From NCBI RefSeq assembly GCF_025938095.1, contig NZ_JAPCZF010000002.1, forward strand, positions 62,001 to 126,000: a stretch of 64,000 nt of DNA, written 5' to 3'. The DNA comes from Novosphingobium sp. JCM 18896 (GTDB lineage: Bacteria > Pseudomonadota > Alphaproteobacteria > Sphingomonadales > Sphingomonadaceae). Positions 1 to 7,425 of this stretch are shown piece after piece. Made by a program: the position numbers and the translations under genes. Below the pieces are notes generated by a model. It ran no database searches, had not been told where the DNA came from, and worked only from the letters and a program-made list of their open reading frames with translations. Position 1 is the first letter of the stretch; every line of letters begins with the position of its first letter.

Positions 1-30
1 TCCGAGATCGCGGAGACACACCGGCCAAAG

Positions 31-52
31 GTCCCCGCTTTCGCGGGGAGGA
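31..52. repeat. Short GC hairpin, possible half copy of repeat family A
   Basis: CCCCGC (33-38) and GCGGGG (43-48) flank a TTTC loop. This resembles one arm of the longer inverted repeats at 12996, 56366 and 62896, but no second arm is visible here. It lies in the 80 bp upstream of the first gene. No promoter is recognisable in that stretch. Confidence 0.4.
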
Positions 53-80
53 CGGGCTGATACGAATTGGGAGACCCACA

Positions 81-1145
81 ATGACCGCCCCCATCCCCGC
101 ACTCGTGGTCGGCACCGGCTTCGGCTGCCGTATCCACGTGCCCGCCTTGCGCGCGACCGGCTTCGAGGTCGTCGGCCTGGTCGGCAACACCCCCGAGAAG
201 CTGGCCAAGCGCGCCGCGCAGAACGGCATCGCACGCCATTTCACCGACCTCGACGAGGCGATCACGGCGACGAGCGCCAAGGTGGTGACCATCGCGACGC
301 CGCCGAGCACCCATGCGGCGCTGACGCTCAAGGCCATCGCCCACGGCTGCCACGTCGTCTGCGAAAAGCCCTTCGCCTTCGACGCCGCCGAAGGCCAGGC
401 CATGCTCGATGCCGCCGAGAAGGCCGGCGTGTTCCACATGGTCGCGCACGAGTTCCGCTGGCTGCCCGATCGCGCGCTGTTCGGCCGCGCCATCGCCGAG
501 GGCATGATCGGCGATCCGCGCTTCCTGGTGATGGACCAGTTCATCCCGTTCTGCGCCGATCCCGAGACGCCGCTGCCCAAGTGGTGGTTCGACAAGGCAT
601 CGGGCGGCGGCTGGCTCGGCGCCGGCGGCTCACACCTGATGGACCAGATCCGCGCCTGGCTCGGCGAATTCGAGGACGTCAGCGCCAACCTGTTCCTGAC
701 CTCGGACCGCAAGGCCGATGTCGAGGATTCCTATTCGATGCGCTTCCGCATGAAGAGCGGGGTCGAAGGTTCGATGCAGCAGACCGCGGGCGCCTGGGGC
801 CCTTCGGCGACCTTGTGGCGCTGCGCCGGTACCAAGGGCACGGTCTGGACCGAGGCCGGCAAGGTCTTCGTCGCCGACAAGCAGGGCACGCGCGAGCTGG
901 CAGTCACGCCCGACCTCGAACTGCCGCCCGCACCGCCCGCTGAAGAAGGCGCGCGGCGCATGTCGCACTTCGAGATCGGGCCGTTCACCCGCTTCTGCGA
1001 GGCGCTGCACGCGGGCATCGAGGGCAAGCCCTCGCCTTCTGCCGTTCCCGTGCCGACCTTCCGCGACGGCCTCGCCTCGATGCAGATCCTTGACGCGATG
1101 CGCGCTTCGTCCGCCAATGGCGGCGCCGTGACCAAGGTAGGATGA
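81..1145 (+). CDS. Gfo/Idh/MocA family NAD(P)-dependent oxidoreductase
   Basis: The 354 aa protein has an N-terminal Rossmann fold with GTGFG at residues 11-15 and the family EKP motif at 95-97, whose Lys is the usual catalytic residue. A GG-rich stretch near residue 180 ends in SHLMDQIRAW, matching the conserved His-containing helix of the C-terminal domain. The family oxidises or reduces sugars, inositols, dihydrodiols and similar ring alcohols; the substrate here is unknown. ATG follows a GGGAGA ribosome-binding site. It is followed after 4 bp by two carboxymuconolactone-decarboxylase-like genes, so it looks like the first gene of a co-directional catabolic operon reaching to about 3.7 kb. 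Confidence 0.85.
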   Translation: MTAPIPALVVGTGFGCRIHVPALRATGFEVVGLVGNTPEKLAKRAAQNGIARHFTDLDEAITATSAKVVTIATPPSTHAALTLKAIAHGCHVVCEKPFAFDAAEGQAMLDAAEKAGVFHMVAHEFRWLPDRALFGRAIAEGMIGDPRFLVMDQFIPFCADPETPLPKWWFDKASGGGWLGAGGSHLMDQIRAWLGEFEDVSANLFLTSDRKADVEDSYSMRFRMKSGVEGSMQQTAGAWGPSATLWRCAGTKGTVWTEAGKVFVADKQGTRELAVTPDLELPPAPPAEEGARRMSHFEIGPFTRFCEALHAGIEGKPSPSAVPVPTFRDGLASMQILDAMRASSANGGAVTKVG

Positions 1146-1149
1146 GTCG

Positions 1150-1548
1150 ATGAACGAGAATTTCGAGAAGGGCATCAAGGTCTTCGAGGAGGTCTATGGC
1201 CCCGAGCAGGCGCAGGGCCTGCGCGACCACGTCGAGGGCGGCGAAGGCTTCGGCGTGCTCCAGGCGCAATGGTCGATGGAATGGCCGTTCGGCCAGGTCT
1301 GGACGCGCGAGGAGCAGATGGCCCGGCGCGACCGCAGCCTCGCCGTGCTGGGCATGATGATCGGCCTGAGGAGCTTCGAAGAGATCCGCTACCACACCAA
1401 GATGGGCCTCGCGAACGGGCTGACCCGGCAGGAGATCGAGGAGGTGTTCTACTCGGCGCTGCCCTATTGCGGCTTCCCCATCGCCAACACCGCCAAGGCG
1501 GCGATGCTGGCCGCGTTCAAGGACCTCGACGAGGCCGCGGCCAAGTGA
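1150..1548 (+). CDS. Carboxymuconolactone decarboxylase family protein, copy 1
   Basis: A 132 aa all-helical CMD-fold protein with the family block around GLANGLTRQEIEEVFYSALP and a C-terminal NTAKAAMLAAF helix. True PcaC-type members decarboxylate gamma-carboxymuconolactone; AhpD-type members carry a CxxC pair. There is no CxxC here, only a single Cys in PYCGFP, so neither activity can be assigned. It starts 4 bp after the oxidoreductase and its stop overlaps the GTG of a second homologous copy. The two copies probably form a hetero-oligomer or act in successive steps, which is inference. Confidence 0.8.
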   Translation: MNENFEKGIKVFEEVYGPEQAQGLRDHVEGGEGFGVLQAQWSMEWPFGQVWTREEQMARRDRSLAVLGMMIGLRSFEEIRYHTKMGLANGLTRQEIEEVFYSALPYCGFPIANTAKAAMLAAFKDLDEAAAK

Positions 1549-1949
1549 CCGCCGGCGGGGACCCGCGCCACGCGATCTTCGCCGAGGGCTTCGGCCGGGC
1601 GATGACCGAAGACGTCGAGGCGCTGGGCGAGAACCGCGAGACCTTCGGCCCGCTCCAGGCCAAGTGGACGCTCGACCTGCCCTATGGCGAGCTGTGGACG
1701 CGCGAAGAGCAGCTGCCGCGCAAGCTGCGCAGCTTCACCGTGCTCGGCATCCTGATCGGCCTGCGCCAGCCCGAGGAGATCAAGGCCCATGTCCGCATGG
1801 GCCTGGCCAACGGTCTGACCCGCCAGGAGTTCGAGGAGATCTTCTACTCGGCCGTGTTCTACGGCGGCTTCCCCATCGCCAACACGGCCAAGCACGCTAT
1901 CCTCGAAGCCTTCGCCGAGATCGAGGCCGAGGGCCGGACGATTCCCTGA
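1545..1949 (+). CDS. Carboxymuconolactone decarboxylase family protein, copy 2
   Basis: A 134 aa paralogue of the preceding gene, sharing WTREEQ, the GLANGLTRQE block, the FYSA segment and GFPIANTAK. The only Cys of copy 1 is replaced by Gly (YGGFP). The start is GTG at 1545, overlapping the upstream TGA in a GTGA arrangement typical of translational coupling. An open frame runs further upstream but overlaps copy 1 out of frame and has no family similarity. Function unknown beyond the fold. Part of the 81-3682 operon. Confidence 0.78.
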   Translation: MTAGGDPRHAIFAEGFGRAMTEDVEALGENRETFGPLQAKWTLDLPYGELWTREEQLPRKLRSFTVLGILIGLRQPEEIKAHVRMGLANGLTRQEFEEIFYSAVFYGGFPIANTAKHAILEAFAEIEAEGRTIP

Positions 1950-1959
1950 GGAGCGCGCG

Positions 1960-2826
1960 ATGAACAGGTTCACCGTCGGCGAGGCGACGATCCATCGGAT
2001 CGAGGAAATGACCGCGCCGATGCCCCTGGCGATGTTCGGCGAGGACCTGGTCGCGCGCAATGCCGACTGGCTCTATCCGCAATGGGCCAATCCCGACGGC
2101 ACCTGGGACATGGTCGTGCAGAGCTGGATCGTCGTGGTCGACGGGCGGGTCGTGGTCATCGATCCCTGCGTCGGCAACGGCCGCCAGCTGCCGCACTTCG
2201 CGCTGTTCGACAACCTCGACACGCCGTTCATCGAGCGCTTCGCCGCCACCGGCATCCGGCCCGAGGATGTCGATCATGTGTTCTGCACGCATCTCCATTC
2301 GGATCACTGCGGCTGGAACACAAGCCTGCGCGACGGCCGTTTCGTGCCGACCTTTCCGAACGCACGCTACCTGCTCGCCCAGCGCGAGCTCGATCGCTGG
2401 AACCCCGATCTGCCCGGCTACCAGCACGTACCCGAGAACGCCGGCATCTTCGCCGCCAGCGTCCAGCCGGTGATCGAGGCCGGGCTGGTCGACGCGGTGG
2501 GCGAGAACCACCGCATCTCGCCGAGCCTCGAGACGCGGCCCGCCTATGGCCACACGCTCGGCCATTCGGTCGTGCACTTGGCTTCGGCGGGCGAAGAGGC
2601 CTGGTTTACCGGCGACGTGTTCCATCACCCGATCGAGCTGATCCACCCCGAGATCGACGCCGGCACCTGCGACGACTTCGCGCAGACCTTGGTCACGCGA
2701 CGGCGGCTGATCGATCGCTTCGTCGCAACGGGCGCGCTGGTGATCCCCGCGCATTTCGTGGCGCCGCATGTCGGCCACCTGCGCGAGGTCGACGGACGAC
2801 CGGTTTTCACAGCTTACGGACAATGA
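1960..2826 (+). CDS. MBL-fold metallo-hydrolase
   Basis: The 288 aa protein has the metallo-beta-lactamase metal-binding motif HLHSDHCGW (residues 111-119). Further metal ligands are plausible in GHTLGHS (near 193), TGDVFHH (near 216) and IPAHF (near 266), in the usual order. Lactonases, quorum-quenching AHL hydrolases and thioesterases share this fold. Between CMD-fold proteins and an SDR, a lactone or ester hydrolase role is the best guess. There is an ATG with a GAGG ribosome site, 11 bp after the previous gene. Confidence 0.85.
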   Translation: MNRFTVGEATIHRIEEMTAPMPLAMFGEDLVARNADWLYPQWANPDGTWDMVVQSWIVVVDGRVVVIDPCVGNGRQLPHFALFDNLDTPFIERFAATGIRPEDVDHVFCTHLHSDHCGWNTSLRDGRFVPTFPNARYLLAQRELDRWNPDLPGYQHVPENAGIFAASVQPVIEAGLVDAVGENHRISPSLETRPAYGHTLGHSVVHLASAGEEAWFTGDVFHHPIELIHPEIDAGTCDDFAQTLVTRRRLIDRFVATGALVIPAHFVAPHVGHLREVDGRPVFTAYGQ

Positions 2827-2836
2827 GGAGAGGACA

Positions 2837-3682
2837 ATGAGCAATCTCGACGGGCTGGGCCAGGGCCTAGGCTACAAGGACAAGACGATCGTCGTCACCG
2901 GCGGCGCCTCGGGCATGGGCGAGCAGGTCGCGCGAATCCTCGGCGAACTCGGCGCCAAGGTGCACATCGTCGACATCCAGCAGCCCAAGGTGCCGCACGC
3001 GAGCTTTCGCCAGTGCGACCTGTCGGACTTCGACCAGGTCCGCGCCACCGCGGCGGGCCTCGCCGACGTCGGCCCGATCGACTTCGTCTTCCCCTGCGCC
3101 GGCCTGCCGCCGCACATCAAGGGGCCGATGTACTGCATGCGCGTCAACTACATCGGCACGCGGCTGTTCGTCGAAAGTGTGCTGCCTTCGGTGCGCGACG
3201 GCGCGGGCATCGCGCTGATCAGCTCGGACGCGGCGATGGGCTGGCAGAAGAACCTGGCGCAGAGCCTGGAAATGCTGGCGATCTCCGACCCCGACGAGGC
3301 CTATGCCTGGTGCGAGGCCGATCCCACCAGCCGAGTTCGCGACGGCTATACCAGCTCGAAGGAAATGCTGGTGATCTGGGTGCAGAACAAGGCGGTCGAG
3401 CTCGGCAACACGCGCCGCATCCGCCTCAACGCGATCGGCCCCTGCCCGACCAAGACCGCCTTCGTCGATGCCTCGAAGGACATCATGACCGACGAGTTCA
3501 TCGCCGCCTGGCCCTTCCCCTCGCTGGGCCGCATGGCCACGGCCGAGGAGCAGGCCTGGCCGCTGATCCTGATCAACAGCCCGCTGTGCGGCGCGGTGAC
3601 GGGATCGTTCCTCTACACCGACCAGGGCTTCGCCAGCGGCGTCTTCACCGGCGCGATCAGCCCCGCCTTCATGGGGGGCTGA
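2837..3682 (+). CDS. SDR oxidoreductase, 3-alpha-HSD/coniferyl-alcohol dehydrogenase-like
   Basis: 281 aa. The NAD(P) motif TGGASGMG is near residues 21-28 and the active-site YxxxK appears as YTSSK. Between the catalytic Ser region and the Tyr there is an insertion of about 28 residues rich in acidic and aromatic residues. Such an insertion is known in 3-alpha-hydroxysteroid dehydrogenase/carbonyl reductase and coniferyl-alcohol dehydrogenase relatives. The start is ATG 2837 behind GAGGAGAGG. An upstream in-frame start at 2768 would overlap the MBL gene by about 60 bp and lacks the fold. Likely oxidises a ring or benzylic alcohol; substrate not determined. Confidence 0.85.
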   Translation: MSNLDGLGQGLGYKDKTIVVTGGASGMGEQVARILGELGAKVHIVDIQQPKVPHASFRQCDLSDFDQVRATAAGLADVGPIDFVFPCAGLPPHIKGPMYCMRVNYIGTRLFVESVLPSVRDGAGIALISSDAAMGWQKNLAQSLEMLAISDPDEAYAWCEADPTSRVRDGYTSSKEMLVIWVQNKAVELGNTRRIRLNAIGPCPTKTAFVDASKDIMTDEFIAAWPFPSLGRMATAEEQAWPLILINSPLCGAVTGSFLYTDQGFASGVFTGAISPAFMGG

Positions 3683-3697
3683 TTGGCCACCGGCGCC

Positions 3698-4216
3698 TCA
3701 GCCCGCGGTGATGTTCGGCGGGCCGAGGTGCTGGAGGAAATCGGGCTTGCCGATCGTCACGCCCTGCGCGCGCAGGATCGCGTAGGCCGTGGTGACGTGG
3801 AAGAAGAAGTTCGGCAGCGCGAAGCCGGTCAAATAGGCGCGACCGGTGAAGGCATAGCCCATGCCGTTGGGGAACTTCAGCGTCACCTCGCGGTCCTCGC
3901 CGGCGTTGACCGCTGCGGCGTCGACGCTCTCGACGAAGGCGATCGTGCGCGCGCAGCGATCGCGGAGTTCGGCGAAGCTCGCTTCGGTATCGGGCATCGA
4001 CGGCGCCTCGATCCCGGCCAGCCGCGCCATGGCGTTCTTGGCGCTGTCCGAGGCCATCTGGAACTGCGCGGACAGCGGCCGCATGTCGGGCGCGAGCCGC
4101 GCGTCGATCAGCAGGCGTTCGTCCTTCTCGGCCGCGGCCTTGTCGAGCCAGGCGCTCATGTTGCGCAGCGATGCGACGAAGACCGGCGCCGAAGCGTCGT
4201 AAAGTTGGAAGCTCAT
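3698..4216 (-). CDS. DUF1993 domain-containing protein
   Basis: 172 aa, full length for DUF1993, which is related to the DinB-like four-helix-bundle proteins. It begins MSFQLYDASAPVF and contains FFFHVTTAYAILRAQG near the C-terminus, as the family does. No biochemical function is established. It is convergent with the upstream SDR (15 bp gap) and divergent from the next SDR (161 bp). That interval may hold promoters for both directions, but I could not pick out a convincing -35/-10 pair. Confidence 0.8.
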   Translation of the reverse strand: MSFQLYDASAPVFVASLRNMSAWLDKAAAEKDERLLIDARLAPDMRPLSAQFQMASDSAKNAMARLAGIEAPSMPDTEASFAELRDRCARTIAFVESVDAAAVNAGEDREVTLKFPNGMGYAFTGRAYLTGFALPNFFFHVTTAYAILRAQGVTIGKPDFLQHLGPPNITAG

Positions 4217-4377
4217 GAATTACCCTCCGCAGGTTGGCCCGCGCGATATGGTTTCGCCGCCGCGGTTCGACAACGGGAGCTCGTCCCGATTGCCGTAAAT
4301 ATGGAAGTGCCGGCGCCTCTTTGCCCGGCGCCTGCACCTGGGCCCATAAGCGGCGGGCAAGGACTTGGGAGAAGACG

Positions 4378-5166
4378 ATGGCACTGATGGACGAATTCAG
4401 CCTCGAAGGCCGCGTGGCGGTGGTGACCGGGGCGGCGGCGGGGATCGGCCGGCAGGCGGCGCAGACCTTCGCCGAGGCCGGCGCCAAGCTGGTGATCGGC
4501 GACGTCGACGAGGCGGGCCTCGCCGAAACCGCGCGGCTGATCGGGTCCGCCGCGACGACCTTGCACACCGACGTCAGCCGCAAGGCCGACATCGACGCGC
4601 TCGCGGCCAAGGCGCTCGAACTGCACGGCCGGATCGACGTCTGGGCCAATGTCGCGGGCACGGCCGGCCCCTGTCCCTTCCTCGACGTGACCGAGGACCT
4701 GCTCGAGAAGGTCGTGGCGATCAATCTCAAGGGCGTGTTCTGGGGCAGCCAGGCAGCCGCGCGGGCGATGAAGGAGACCGGCGGCGGCTCGATCATCAAC
4801 ATCTCCTCGACCGGCGCGATTTCCGCCCCGCCGGGCATGTCGGTCTATGCCATGACCAAGTCGGGCGTCTCCGCGATCACGCGCAACGTCGCCAAGGAAA
4901 TGGGCGCCTTTGGCATTCGCGCCAACACGGTCTCGCCGGGCTTCGTCGAGACCACGCTGGCGACCTGGTCCTACCGCAAGCCCGACGGCAGCCTCGACGA
5001 GGCCAAGCGCGAGGAAGCCCTGCGCCTGCGCCGCGGTGCCGCGCCGCTCGGCATCATCGGCGAGCCCAGCGACATCGCCTATGCCATGCTCTACCTCGCC
5101 TCCGAGGCCAGCCGCTTCGTCAGCGGCCAGAACCTCTACGTCAACGGCGGCGTGACGATGGGGTGA
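4378..5166 (+). CDS. SDR family oxidoreductase
   Basis: 262 aa classical SDR: TGAAAGIG cofactor motif near residues 18-25, NISS then YAMTK as the Ser/Tyr/Lys active site, and a C-terminal GQNLYVNGG tail. Start is ATG 4378 preceded by GGGAGAAG; a longer open frame from 4234 encodes no recognisable domain. Such enzymes oxidise alcohols of steroids, terpenoids or acyl-CoA intermediates. Convergent with the P450 gene, 6 bp away. Confidence 0.87.
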   Translation: MALMDEFSLEGRVAVVTGAAAGIGRQAAQTFAEAGAKLVIGDVDEAGLAETARLIGSAATTLHTDVSRKADIDALAAKALELHGRIDVWANVAGTAGPCPFLDVTEDLLEKVVAINLKGVFWGSQAAARAMKETGGGSIINISSTGAISAPPGMSVYAMTKSGVSAITRNVAKEMGAFGIRANTVSPGFVETTLATWSYRKPDGSLDEAKREEALRLRRGAAPLGIIGEPSDIAYAMLYLASEASRFVSGQNLYVNGGVTMG

Positions 5167-5172
5167 CCGTCC

Positions 5173-6366
5173 TCAGGCGCGATCGCACTCGACGATCGCG
5201 CCGTGGAGTTCGTAGCCGTTGATGTCCTCGATCCAGCCCATCGTCGGCTTGCGGGCGAGGCGGATGCCCGGCACGCGCAGCAATGCGTCGATGAACACCC
5301 GCGTCTCGTGCATCGCCACCTGCGCGCCGGGGCAGCGGTGCGGGCCGTCGCCGAAGCTCAGCCAGTTCGAGGGCATGCGCTCGCGCTTCGAACGCTCGGC
5401 GTCGATCGCGAAAGGACAGGCGCCCGTCGCCGCCTCGTCGACGTTGATGTTGCGAATGTCGACGAGGAACTGCTCGCCCGCCTTCACCTGGCGTCCGTCC
5501 GAGGTGACGAGGTCCTCCTCAGCCTTGCGGTAGACATAGGCGGCGACCGGATCGATCCGCAGGATCTCGTCTAGGATCGCAAACTGGACCTCCTCGCCGC
5601 CGTCGAGGAACTGGCGGCGCAGGGCCTCGTTCTCGAGCAGGTGCCAGGCCACCATGACGATGAACTCGCGCGTGGTGATCATGCCCGCGGTCGCATAGGT
5701 CATGCATTCGACCAGGATCTCCTGATCGGAGAAACCCTCGCGCACGAGGAACGAGATCACGTCGTCGCAGTCGTGCGTCTGGCGATGGCGGATCGCCGGG
5801 ACGACGTCGCGCTTGAAGAACCAGATCGTGCGCAGCGTATCCTCGAGCGCGCCCAAGCGCCCCAGCAACCCAGCCCGCTTGCGCTTGCCGCTGGCGGTGA
5901 ACTTCTTGCGCAGCCGGTTCGACATGGCCGCGGCATCGGTGTTGGTCAGCCCGACGATCTCGGCCGCGACGTCGCAGGCGAGCCGCAGGCTCATCACGTC
6001 GAGCTGACCGCGGCCCGCGCGGCGCAGCTCGCCCATGACCTCGGCCGTGGTACGATCCATCACCTGGCGGTGACGCCCGGCGATCGCCTTGGGCGTGAAA
6101 TAGCGCGCCAACTGGGCGCGGCGCTTCTTGTGGACCTCGCCATCGAGGAAGATCACCGGAACCTTGCTCGGCTCCTTGTCCTTGAAATAGTCGACCTCCA
6201 TGCCCTGCCGCACCGCGGCGCTGCGCATGATGTCGCGCGCGAAGCCGAACTGGTGGATCGGCGCGAAGCCCGCTTCGGGCCGCGCCTCGGCATCGGCGAG
6301 CTCCGCGGACTTGCGATCGTCGCGGTTGTGCAGAACGGGACAAGCGGTTGCGCTTTCGGTGGTCAT
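5173..6366 (-). CDS. Cytochrome P450
   Basis: 397 aa soluble bacterial P450. The heme-thiolate loop reads FGDGPHRCPG, the I-helix has ATAGMITTRE (an A-G-x-x-T-T variant), and the K-helix ExxR appears as DEILR. It inserts one O atom into an unactivated C-H using electrons from a ferredoxin; no P450 ferredoxin or reductase is seen nearby. ATG 6366 is chosen, giving a protein starting MTTES; an in-frame ATG at 6381 is also possible. It is divergent from a PhyH dioxygenase over an AT-rich palindrome, suggesting joint control. Confidence 0.88.
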   Translation of the reverse strand: MTTESATACPVLHNRDDRKSAELADAEARPEAGFAPIHQFGFARDIMRSAAVRQGMEVDYFKDKEPSKVPVIFLDGEVHKKRRAQLARYFTPKAIAGRHRQVMDRTTAEVMGELRRAGRGQLDVMSLRLACDVAAEIVGLTNTDAAAMSNRLRKKFTASGKRKRAGLLGRLGALEDTLRTIWFFKRDVVPAIRHRQTHDCDDVISFLVREGFSDQEILVECMTYATAGMITTREFIVMVAWHLLENEALRRQFLDGGEEVQFAILDEILRIDPVAAYVYRKAEEDLVTSDGRQVKAGEQFLVDIRNINVDEAATGACPFAIDAERSKRERMPSNWLSFGDGPHRCPGAQVAMHETRVFIDALLRVPGIRLARKPTMGWIEDINGYELHGAIVECDRA

Positions 6367-6383
6367 GGAGAGCCATCCCATTG

Positions 6384-6400
6384 TGATATATAGTGTATCA
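6384..6400. promoter_or_regulatory. AT-rich imperfect palindrome, candidate operator
   Basis: TGATATAT-A-GTGTATCA has two 8-bp half-sites matching at 6 of 8 positions, with TGATA/TATCA ends. It lies immediately upstream of the P450 start in the divergent P450-dioxygenase intergenic region. The AT-rich block stands out from the surrounding very high GC. Size and form fit a TetR, GntR or MarR-type site. No regulator gene is adjacent. Confidence 0.4.
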
Positions 6401-6537
6401 TATATTTGAAACGCGCTCGTGTCAAACCTGCGGCCGCCGGCGCGCCGATCGAGGCTTGCCTTTGGTGCGCGATGCGTGGAAATCGGGCGCGAAACACGCA
6501 CCGGCAGCTCGGCGGCCGCGATCGGACAAGGTGAAGA

Positions 6538-7425
6538 ATGGCTACCACGGCAAGTGTCCCGAGAAGCGATGAGTGGTCCAGCCCCGAATTCTGGCGCGAA
6601 CTGGCGCCGACCTTACGGATCGAGGACGTCGATTTCCTCGCCTCTCTGCAACTTTTCGCGGTCGACGACGCGATCAAGCAGACCCTGCAGGGACTGATGC
6701 GCAAGGAAGGCTATTTCCAGCTGCCGCCGGTGGGCTGGAACCTGCCGCTCGAAGAGATGGTCGCGCTGGTCGCCAAGCTCGACGCACAGGGCATCCCCGT
6801 CCCCTTCGCCTTCCTCTACGACGAGTTCTGGGCGCTGTTCATCAAGCTGCACCAGTTGATCGAGCCGATCCTCGGCCCCGGCTATCTGCGCATGCCCGAT
6901 TTCTGGGTCTGGTTCGTCGATCCGCGCCGCGACGACAGCGGCTGGAAACCGCACCGCGACAAGGTCCAGCCGACCTTGCGCGCCGACGGCTCGCCGACCT
7001 CGCTGACCGTCTGGCTGCCGCTGTCCGATGCGACCACGCTCAACGGCTGCATGTACATGGTCCCTGCCGATCGCGACCCGACCTACAACACGCCGCAGAA
7101 CGGCGAGTGGAAGTTCGCCTACCAGGACGTCCGTGCGCTGCCGGCGCAGGCGGGTTCGATCCTGATGTGGAACCAGGCCGTGCTCCACTGGGGCTCGCAC
7201 GGCAGCCCGCGCGAGACCAAGCCGCGCGTCTCGGCCGCCTTCGAGTTCCAGTCGGCCGACGTGCCGCCCTACAACACGCCGCTGATGAAGCCCAACTCGG
7301 TGCCGGGCTTCGCCGGACGTCTCGCGCTCGTCGGCAAGCAGATCCTCCAGTACCAGCACATGTATCCGCTGGCGCCGGAGATGCGCGAGATCGCTACGCG
7401 CCTGAAGGATTCCGCGACGCTATGA
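6538..7425 (+). CDS. Phytanoyl-CoA dioxygenase (PhyH) family protein
   Basis: 295 aa non-heme Fe(II)/2-oxoglutarate dioxygenase-type protein. The iron ligands appear as PHRDK (HxD, near residue 140) and a distal His in VLHWGSHG; the Arg in KPRVSAAFEF is a plausible 2-oxoglutarate anchor. The family hydroxylates CoA thioesters, halogenates or modifies secondary metabolites. Its stop overlaps the ATG of the TonB receptor (ATGA), so hydroxylation and uptake are translationally coupled. A P450 is transcribed divergently. Confidence 0.8.
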   Translation: MATTASVPRSDEWSSPEFWRELAPTLRIEDVDFLASLQLFAVDDAIKQTLQGLMRKEGYFQLPPVGWNLPLEEMVALVAKLDAQGIPVPFAFLYDEFWALFIKLHQLIEPILGPGYLRMPDFWVWFVDPRRDDSGWKPHRDKVQPTLRADGSPTSLTVWLPLSDATTLNGCMYMVPADRDPTYNTPQNGEWKFAYQDVRALPAQAGSILMWNQAVLHWGSHGSPRETKPRVSAAFEFQSADVPPYNTPLMKPNSVPGFAGRLALVGKQILQYQHMYPLAPEMREIATRLKDSATL

